Positions 58,614 to 64,000 of a stretch of DNA of 64,000 bases are shown piece by piece (within the stretch, counting starts at the first letter, position 1; each line of letters starts with the position of its first letter). Both the position numbers and the translations under genes were made by a program. This DNA comes from Bacteroidales bacterium (GTDB lineage Bacteria; Bacteroidota; Bacteroidia; Bacteroidales; VadinHA17): the NCBI GenBank assembly GCA_003141895.1, contig PLNT01000016.1, forward strand, positions 171,966-235,965, written 5' to 3'. Under the pieces are notes generated by a model. It did no database searches. It was not told the origin of the DNA and saw nothing but the letters and a program-made list of their open reading frames with translations.

Positions 58614-59327
58614 TTATATCTTCTCTGCTATTATAGTAAAAGCCTTCCCTGCATCAATAATCTCCTTTAGTTTAAAATCCGTCAACTTTAAAAACAGCTG
58701 AATTTCATCTTTTGTAAAAGCTCTCAAAGTAGTCAGGTCTTCAAATTCAGAAACATTACCATCATCCTCAATAATGTATTTTGCATACCAGTCATAAGTC
58801 CAGCCGGTTTTGAGGTTCTTTTTCAATTTGCTTATTCTTCTGATCTTCTTATTGTTGTGCTCGATGTTTTGCTCAAAATCATTAAAGTTGTCGAATATCC
58901 CGTTTGCTTCAAAAAGATCAAATACCAACAAACCATTATCTTTTAAAGAATTATGAACACCTGATAATGTAATAATAATATCCAGATTCTCTGTTAAGTA
59001 AGCAATAGAACGGCCAGTTATGAGGACAGAATCAAATTGCTGATCAAATGATAAACTACGCATATCACATTGGATAAATGAATCCGAGTTGATTTCGGAG
59101 CGGGCAATGTCCAGCATTTCACGTGACAAATCTAATCCAAGATAGTCATATCCGTTTTTTAGAAACCTGCGGGCAAGCATTCCTGAGCCACACCCAACTT
59201 CCAGTATTTTTTTACAATTATTCTTTTTTAAAATTGAATCATAAAAGGAGAATTCTTTATCGTAATCAAAAACATGCTGATACATCTCATGATAAACACT
59301 CGCTAATGTTGTATACAATTGTGTCAT
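58614..59327 (-). CDS. Class I SAM-dependent methyltransferase
   Basis: A 237-residue cytosolic methyltransferase. The SAM-binding motif I ILEVGCGSGMLARRFL is near residue 41, with YLGLDLSREMLDIAR, an acidic FIQCDMRSL and LLVFDLFEAN following. The C-terminal half is a mixed alpha/beta extension (GWTYDWYAKYIIED, ALRAFTKDEIQLFL). It resembles the ubiquinone/DUF4942-less 'methyltransferase domain 25' proteins; the substrate is unknown. It borders a truncated gene downstream, so it may have arrived with a rearrangement. Confidence 0.88.
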   Translation of the reverse strand: MTQLYTTLASVYHEMYQHVFDYDKEFSFYDSILKKNNCKKILEVGCGSGMLARRFLKNGYDYLGLDLSREMLDIARSEINSDSFIQCDMRSLSFDQQFDSVLITGRSIAYLTENLDIIITLSGVHNSLKDNGLLVFDLFEANGIFDNFNDFEQNIEHNNKKIRRISKLKKNLKTGWTYDWYAKYIIEDDGNVSEFEDLTTLRAFTKDEIQLFLKLTDFKLKEIIDAGKAFTIIAEKI

Positions 59328-59350
59328 TTTAGTTGTTATTAGAACCTGTA

Positions 59351-61786
59351 TTATCTAACTTCATATTCAGCCTTTCCGGTTACCGGGATGCCGGTAACAG
59401 TAATACCTTCTGCATTAAGCCTTACAAATGATGAATTATCTCCATTGTAATAATTAAGAATTGTCTTTTTATTACCCTCAAGAATAATATCAGGTTGCCA
59501 GAGAAGAGTCGATCTGAGATCAGGCTCAAACGCTGAATCTGAATCGGACAAATGTTGGGGAGAGTAAAAAATCCGAGAAGCACTATAGCCCAAAACCTTC
59601 TTATTTACAGAGTATTTCACAGGAACATAATCCAGGCCTCCTGCCTTGGTAATCAGGTTGATAACTCCACCACTTCCTCTCATCCCAAAAATGTTTGTCT
59701 TGGCAGTTTGTTTAAGTACATCTATTCTGTCAATCTCAAAGATTGGCATTGAGATCAAATCCTCAAAACGTGCCTCGTTACCATCAATCAGGACAAGAGG
59801 ATTTCCATTTTCGTTTATGGAACCCAATCCACGAATTATAACTCTGCAATCCGGACAGTTACCTGTAACCACAACACCAGCTATATGACTCCTCAGGATT
59901 TCAACCACGGAAAGGTAACTTTCCAACTGCGGTGTGACTATTACCACTGCATCAGGTTGATCATATTTTTGGCGACTACTTTCGATTTTAACAGTCTGAA
60001 GATCTTTGTGTCGTTCAGCAATTATATTTACTTCCCCAAGACTTATCGTGTCAGAAAGTTTGTATTTCTTTTTTATAGATTCATTAATCTCATAATAGTT
60101 TTTCAGAATGCTCCATTTATTTTCAACTAAGATTGAAACCGGAGACAGACTATCAGACACCTTTGGCGGTATGTAAAATACTGAGTCTAAATGCAACTCT
60201 CCCTGCAGGCGATCTTTTTTACCAATTCCGGTTACAATTAATCTTGCCTCTCCTGTAATGTCAATTCCTGAAAGGCTGAATCGCCCAGAAGAATCTACCG
60301 GAACTGTTGTTAAAAATGAACTTTTAATCCCGAAAATTCCGATACTGACCCTGGAGCCTTCAATGGCTTTGTTCGCAGAGTATCTCCTTAATCTCCCGGA
60401 TACTGTAAACCCATTCTCAGGAGGAAAATAAGTTTTATCGTACTTCCAGGCAAAGTCTCGCCAGCCCTGGGTACGAAGAAGGAGATCCAAATCTCTGAAT
60501 CTGTCAGGATTTGACGGATCAAAATAATACGATGGGTCCTCAACAATTCCACGAACATCTGATTCAAGCAGAAACCAGGATGATATAGTCCTGGGGAATG
60601 GAGAAGTGTTATCCATAAGGCTTTTATTAACCACAGCTAATGATACATTTCCCTTTCTTTCAACAGTTGAATCCCCTGAAAGAGATATTTTTAATAAAAC
60701 AGGTTCTCTCTTGCTGTAAAGGCGCTTATCAGTTTCAATTATAATTTTTGCAGGAGCATCTCGTTGGATGTAAACAAGTCTTTCAGAGAGAGGAAGATCT
60801 TCCAAAGTAGTAAGGGTTAACATTAAAATTCCATCGGGAAGGTCATCGGTTTGGATAACAAAATTTGTAACAGGAGAACTAACCTTATAACGCATCGTCT
60901 TAATAACTTCCTTTTGTCTCGAAAAAGTGAGTAACAAGTCATGTTCTGAAACAAGTAACAGGGTTTTAGGATTTGTCTTAGTGGTAATTAGTAACTCATT
61001 ATTCTGATTTATTGAAACGCTTAATGTTACACCAGCTGAGAAACTCTTTGGTAATTCAGTCCTGATATCCGCACTATCGGCACCTTTTAATATTGAATAA
61101 TAGCTTAAGCCGGGGATTGGTCGGAGGAAGAATGTACCCATCCCACTGTGAGTGGATCTGAATGTGGTAATAAGATCCCCGGATGAGGAATAGATCTTGC
61201 CGGTAATATCACACCCTTTACCGAGACTGTTTACAGCCTTAAATGCAACGATTGAAGATACATTGTCAACCAGGGAACCTCCTTCGGGAAAGAAGTTTAT
61301 GAGGATATTATTCTCAACATATTTTATTGTATCCGGGGTTCCGTTTTGTTTATCGTTTGAATTTATTACATTAATTGTTTTATTGAAAAATAATTGTTCA
61401 CTGAAATTTCTCATATAGTCGGTATAAGCCCGTAATTTGTATCTCCCTGATTTGATACTATCCGCCAACCTGAAATCACCGCTGCCTAAACCCCTGTCAA
61501 TTCTTATTAACCCGGAAGAGATGATTTTTAAAGAAGGCGAGATAAGTTCGACATGCAGATTGCTGCTATGATCCGTAAGTATATGAGAAAAAGCATCAAT
61601 CAAATATGCTTTGAACCAGATATCATCACCTGCAGAGTAATTGTAACGGTCTATATGAAGATACACTTTCTCAATGACCTTAAGAGAGTCATAATCAGAT
61701 GGATATTTAAAATGCGCAGTTCTTCCTATAGTCAGCTGAGTGAATAATAAACTCAACGCTATAACAAAAAGTTTGAATGTTTTCAT
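59351..61786 (-). CDS. MG-domain / TonB-dependent-receptor plug fusion protein
   Basis: An 811-residue exported protein with a Sec signal peptide (MKTFKLFVIALSLLFTQLTIG). The N-terminal region is macroglobulin-like (KVYLHIDRYNYSAGDDIWFKAYLID, near residue 40), followed by further beta-rich MG-type segments (RLYSKREPVLLKISL near 355). A carboxypeptidase-regulatory-like stretch (GFTVSGRLRRYSANKAIEGS) precedes a TonB plug domain (LRSHIAGVVVTGN, RVIIRGLGSINENGNPLVLID, GMRGSGGVINLITK) near 640-730. No beta-barrel follows. Such proteins are widespread in Bacteroidota envelopes; the role is unknown. The gene stands alone. Confidence 0.85.
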   Translation of the reverse strand: MKTFKLFVIALSLLFTQLTIGRTAHFKYPSDYDSLKVIEKVYLHIDRYNYSAGDDIWFKAYLIDAFSHILTDHSSNLHVELISPSLKIISSGLIRIDRGLGSGDFRLADSIKSGRYKLRAYTDYMRNFSEQLFFNKTINVINSNDKQNGTPDTIKYVENNILINFFPEGGSLVDNVSSIVAFKAVNSLGKGCDITGKIYSSSGDLITTFRSTHSGMGTFFLRPIPGLSYYSILKGADSADIRTELPKSFSAGVTLSVSINQNNELLITTKTNPKTLLLVSEHDLLLTFSRQKEVIKTMRYKVSSPVTNFVIQTDDLPDGILMLTLTTLEDLPLSERLVYIQRDAPAKIIIETDKRLYSKREPVLLKISLSGDSTVERKGNVSLAVVNKSLMDNTSPFPRTISSWFLLESDVRGIVEDPSYYFDPSNPDRFRDLDLLLRTQGWRDFAWKYDKTYFPPENGFTVSGRLRRYSANKAIEGSRVSIGIFGIKSSFLTTVPVDSSGRFSLSGIDITGEARLIVTGIGKKDRLQGELHLDSVFYIPPKVSDSLSPVSILVENKWSILKNYYEINESIKKKYKLSDTISLGEVNIIAERHKDLQTVKIESSRQKYDQPDAVVIVTPQLESYLSVVEILRSHIAGVVVTGNCPDCRVIIRGLGSINENGNPLVLIDGNEARFEDLISMPIFEIDRIDVLKQTAKTNIFGMRGSGGVINLITKAGGLDYVPVKYSVNKKVLGYSASRIFYSPQHLSDSDSAFEPDLRSTLLWQPDIILEGNKKTILNYYNGDNSSFVRLNAEGITVTGIPVTGKAEYEVR

Positions 61787-61900
61787 AACCGGATCAGGTT
61801 GGTAGTAATTGTCAATCTTTTAATAAACAATTATTGTGCCAGAAAAATCAGCGTGGATCACATAGCAGATTCAAATCTCAAATTGTCGGAGAACTGATTG

Positions 61901-62275
61901 TTAAAAACCTAAACTTTCACCGACAATAATTACTTTAATTCTATCCTTAAAGGTAGACATATTGGTAATAACAAGCTGACTACAGGCGCTCTGAGCCTTG
62001 TTTAAAAGCTCTTCAAAAGAAGATATTTCGTTTTTACTAAATCGCAGCACAATAAGTGATGCTGCTTTGGTTTTTGCACGAAGTATTGCCAGATCCAAAT
62101 TCTGTTCGACCTTATTTATTCCAGCTATTACTATTACATTTTTAGGCCCATAAATAAGGGCAGCCACCCTGTTGCCTATACCGTCAATGTTCATGAGTTC
62201 TCCTGAAGCAGAAATGGCATTAGCGCTCATAAAGAAGTAATCACAATTTAATGCCTGATGTTCAATTATATCCAT
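61901..62275 (-). CDS. LUD-domain protein, shortened
   Basis: A protein of about 124 residues matching the second half of the LUD (LutB/LutC, lactate-utilisation) fold: the segment SANAISASGELMNIDGIGNR, then AALIYGPKNVIVIAGINKV and the VIIVGESLGF end. Full-length LUD proteins are about 200 residues; the N-terminal about 80 are absent and the Cys-rich CxxC segment near the end is lost (only ACSQL remains). It follows the previous gene within a few bases and its first codons (TTG 62287 or ATG 62275) are unusual. It may be a truncated relict or a specialised small form. Confidence 0.65.
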   Translation of the reverse strand: MDIIEHQALNCDYFFMSANAISASGELMNIDGIGNRVAALIYGPKNVIVIAGINKVEQNLDLAILRAKTKAASLIVLRFSKNEISSFEELLNKAQSACSQLVITNMSTFKDRIKVIIVGESLGF

Positions 62276-62290
62276 TTTACGACTCAATAC

Positions 62291-62737
62291 TCAAAGATTA
62301 AACTGCCTCTCCAGAGTTAATGATTCCTCCTTTGATAATTCCACGAAAAAATCATACACTTCCTTCTTTTGAGAAACTTCCAGGTTATCAATTCTCAATT
62401 TCATAACCTTTAACCCTGGTCGGATAATTACTACTTCAGATTTTCGTAAATAAATTCCTCTTATATCATTAAGTCTAATCTCTTTTCTGCGTATCCATCC
62501 ATGCCAGTTTATCAGAATTGAATTACCTTTAATTCTAAGGGATATTTTATCAATTTCCGACCTGCCCGATAAAAAGAAAATGCCTGCGCCAATGGCAAGA
62601 ATTGGATAAGAAATGTTAAAAATACCCAGCCGGTCCAGATGACTTAAAAACCATAAAAATCCGTTGACTATAAGTAGTATGCTTAAGATGATCCATATTG
62701 TTTTAACGGGCAAAATATTTAATTCAACATCTTTCAT
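62291..62737 (-). CDS. Small membrane protein with PH-like cytosolic domain
   Basis: A 148-residue protein. Two adjacent membrane helices (TIWIILSILLIVNGFLWFLS, FNISYPILAIGAGIFFLSG) lie at about 13-58. The C-terminal about 85 residues form a beta-rich domain (ISLRIKGNSILINWHGWIRRKEIRLNDIRGIYL, VVIIRPGLKVMKLRI) ending in a helix, as in bacterial PH-like domains. The function is unknown. The shortened LUD gene begins just after its stop in the same frame, so the two form an operon. Confidence 0.75.
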   Translation of the reverse strand: MKDVELNILPVKTIWIILSILLIVNGFLWFLSHLDRLGIFNISYPILAIGAGIFFLSGRSEIDKISLRIKGNSILINWHGWIRRKEIRLNDIRGIYLRKSEVVIIRPGLKVMKLRIDNLEVSQKKEVYDFFVELSKEESLTLERQFNL

Positions 62738-62805
62738 TTTAATTATCTTGATGATATTATTTCAGAAGTCTTCTACCTATATTCTCAAACTTTTGTTTTA
62801 ATTTT

Positions 62806-63621
62806 TTAAAGCTTCCTTTTAGGAATGAAGAAATCTTCCTTTGTCAATCCGCAATCCTTTGCAATATTGATCGACCAGGCAATCTCTCCGATTCCATCCC
62901 CATGCTGATTTGTTCCAAACGTAAAATGGGCTCCGGCAGCCTTAGCCATTTTAATAAATCTTGCATTTGGAACCTTAAACCGGGAATTGATTTCTATTGC
63001 CACATGATTTTTTACTGCTGCATCAATGAGGCTTTTCATCCGGGCATCTGTCCATAATTCGTCATACCTTGCAATAAGTGCATCGGGAAGAAATGTTGGA
63101 TTAGCCCATATTGTAATTGGTTCTGATAATACCTTCAGGTTATGAGCAACATAGATGTCCATGAATTCCTGGGGTTCACCCAGCGGCATTCCCGGAACCC
63201 AGATATAAATCATTTCTCCCTTCCTGTTTGGAAAGATTAACGCGTCAGCAAGTATGAAATCAATCTTGTTTAAATTCTCCGGTGAAAATATACTATTCCA
63301 GTCACGACGACTGACCTGTAATCCCAGGTATAGTGAATACTTCTTTGCAAGGGCAATGCGGTTAGCCAGCAGGCTGTCATTTCTTCTGACATTATCACTG
63401 CCGAATTCTTCAGCTATACCGAATGTGACCCCCATCTTTTTCGAAAGTTTAGATGCTTTTTGGTAAGCACTGTCGGCTGTGATTCCAAGAGATTGGGAAG
63501 CGTAGTTTAAATGAACGTGCAGATCCATCTTTGGAAGATCTGTCTTTGGAAGATCTGTCTTAAAACCGTTAATCAATAGAACGGCTAAAATCAAAACTGA
63601 TGATCTTAGGAAACTTTTCAT
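62806..63621 (-). CDS. Exported PHP-type metal-dependent hydrolase
   Basis: A 271-residue protein with a hydrophobic N-terminal export signal (SFLRSSVLILAVLLI). The barrel opens with the metal-binding MDLHVHL (about 32-38), preceded by a duplicated DLPKT unit. It continues with FGIAEEFGSDN, YLGLQVSRRDW, IDFILADALIF, an AIEINSRFKVPNARFIKMAK strand and FTFGTNQH near the end, in the order typical of PHP/polymerase-and-histidinol-phosphatase domains. The substrate is unknown. The start is the ATG at 63621; the longer frame to 63747 has an unlikely N-terminus. The window's tRNA promoter lies upstream on the other strand. Confidence 0.75.
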   Translation of the reverse strand: MKSFLRSSVLILAVLLINGFKTDLPKTDLPKMDLHVHLNYASQSLGITADSAYQKASKLSKKMGVTFGIAEEFGSDNVRRNDSLLANRIALAKKYSLYLGLQVSRRDWNSIFSPENLNKIDFILADALIFPNRKGEMIYIWVPGMPLGEPQEFMDIYVAHNLKVLSEPITIWANPTFLPDALIARYDELWTDARMKSLIDAAVKNHVAIEINSRFKVPNARFIKMAKAAGAHFTFGTNQHGDGIGEIAWSINIAKDCGLTKEDFFIPKRKL

Positions 63622-63813
63622 AAATGACAGTTTTAAATAATCAGAAAGTTGATTTTGAATACAACACAGTCGCGTTAGTTGCATAAGAACAACATAGTCA
63701 AAGTGTTCAACTACACCACTATACGCTACTTTTACCCTGACTCTCAACGATCACAAATCATAATAAAATTAATCAATTTTGTTTGAATTGAAAAATAACA
63801 TTTTCACCGAATC

Positions 63814-63840
63814 ACCTAATGCCCTCCTTTATCATTAGGT
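63814..63840. repeat. 8-bp inverted repeat in the 63622-63981 gap
   Basis: ACCTAATG-N11-CATTAGGT lies between the PHP gene and the tRNA. There is no T-tract on either side, so it is not an obvious terminator. No coding signal was seen in this gap. Confidence 0.35.
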
Positions 63841-63961
63841 CAGAGAGTTAGGGCACCGTATGAATAAGGGAATGAATTCAGTAAAATGCAGTTGTTTTGT
63901 CGATAATAAACTAAAAATATCAAAATTGATAGGATATATTATGAAATCAGAAAATTTATAA

Positions 63962-63969
63962 TACTTTTG
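63962..63969 (+). promoter_or_regulatory. tRNA promoter -7 box
   Basis: TACTTTTG matches TAnnTTTG, 12 bases before the tRNA 5' end. This short spacing is usual for tRNA genes in Bacteroidota. Confidence 0.6.
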
Positions 63970-63981
63970 CGCTTCGAGTTT

Positions 63982-64000
63982 CGGGGTGTAGCGCAGCCCG
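63982..64000 (+). tRNA. tRNA, cut by the window edge (probably tRNA-Pro)
   Basis: The last 19 bases, CGGGGTGTAGCGCAGCCCG, are the 5' acceptor arm (CGGGGTG), the TA linker and the start of the D-arm (GCGC-AGCCCG) of a tRNA. The CGGG...GTAGCGCAG opening is typical of bacterial tRNA-Pro. The anticodon lies outside the window, so the type is an inference. Confidence 0.75.

Overview
The window looks like a chromosomal segment of an anaerobic or facultative member of the Bacteroidota, probably Bacteroidales-like. The evidence is: about 40% GC with long AT-rich spacers; promoters with the Bacteroidota -7 box TAnnTTTG, several with TTG/TTTG about 20 bp upstream; an almost complete lack of Shine-Dalgarno sequences; many short-signal lipoproteins; and families typical of the phylum (FISUMP, DUF3127, DUF3788, DUF3795, MG-domain/TonB-plug fusion, FtsX-type permease, LytTR regulator). 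I see no phage, transposase, CRISPR array or rRNA. The only tRNA is a tRNA cut by the right edge, which looks like tRNA-Pro.

Layout. 0-8 kb: a small secreted Thr/Lys-rich protein, a SNF2-type helicase, and a minus-strand three-gene NAD-linked [FeFe]-hydrogenase operon preceded by an 18-bp near-palindrome matching a Rex operator. 8-16 kb: HAD phosphatases, an orphan LytTR regulator, transketolase, an orphan PAS/GAF histidine kinase and a Tat-exported sugar epimerase-like protein. 16-27 kb: MnmD-like tRNA methyltransferase, FKBP and cyclophilin isomerases, a DUF3127 protein with an SSB-like tail, a propeller-phosphoesterase, an M3 peptidase and the fused PurL.

28-43 kb is the most distinctive part. 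On the minus strand a five-gene heterodisulfide-reductase-like operon reads C-B-A-C-(membrane anchor + ferredoxin + two CCG domains). On the plus strand, beyond two cysteine-rich/DUF genes bracketed by two copies of a MITE-like element, lies a sulfide:quinone-reductase-like flavoprotein, a single-cysteine TusE/DsrC-like protein and a DsrE-like protein, behind a promoter overlapped by a 30-bp inverted repeat. These are followed by a class V aminotransferase/cysteine-desulfurase-like enzyme, ETF:quinone oxidoreductase and an electron-transfer flavoprotein with beta and alpha subunits fused. My inference is a linked module joining sulfur transfer to FeS/flavin electron transfer and the quinone pool. 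No lipoate-binding protein, TusA or sulfite reductase is present here to fix the pathway.

43-50 kb: a polyphosphate-flavoured cluster (CHAD, 6-phosphofructokinase, SixA, Ppk1), a membrane methyltransferase, glutathione peroxidase and a CAP-domain protein. 50-64 kb: lipoproteins, OsmC, a membrane PQQ-propeller protein, an FtsX permease, stand-alone CheB, a SAM methyltransferase next to a decayed surface-protein gene, an MG/TonB-plug protein, a shortened LUD protein and a PHP-type hydrolase. Gene remnants and dispersed palindromic repeats fill most of the larger gaps. Start codons were moved from the longest reading frame where a promoter, signal peptide or homologous N-terminus argued for it.
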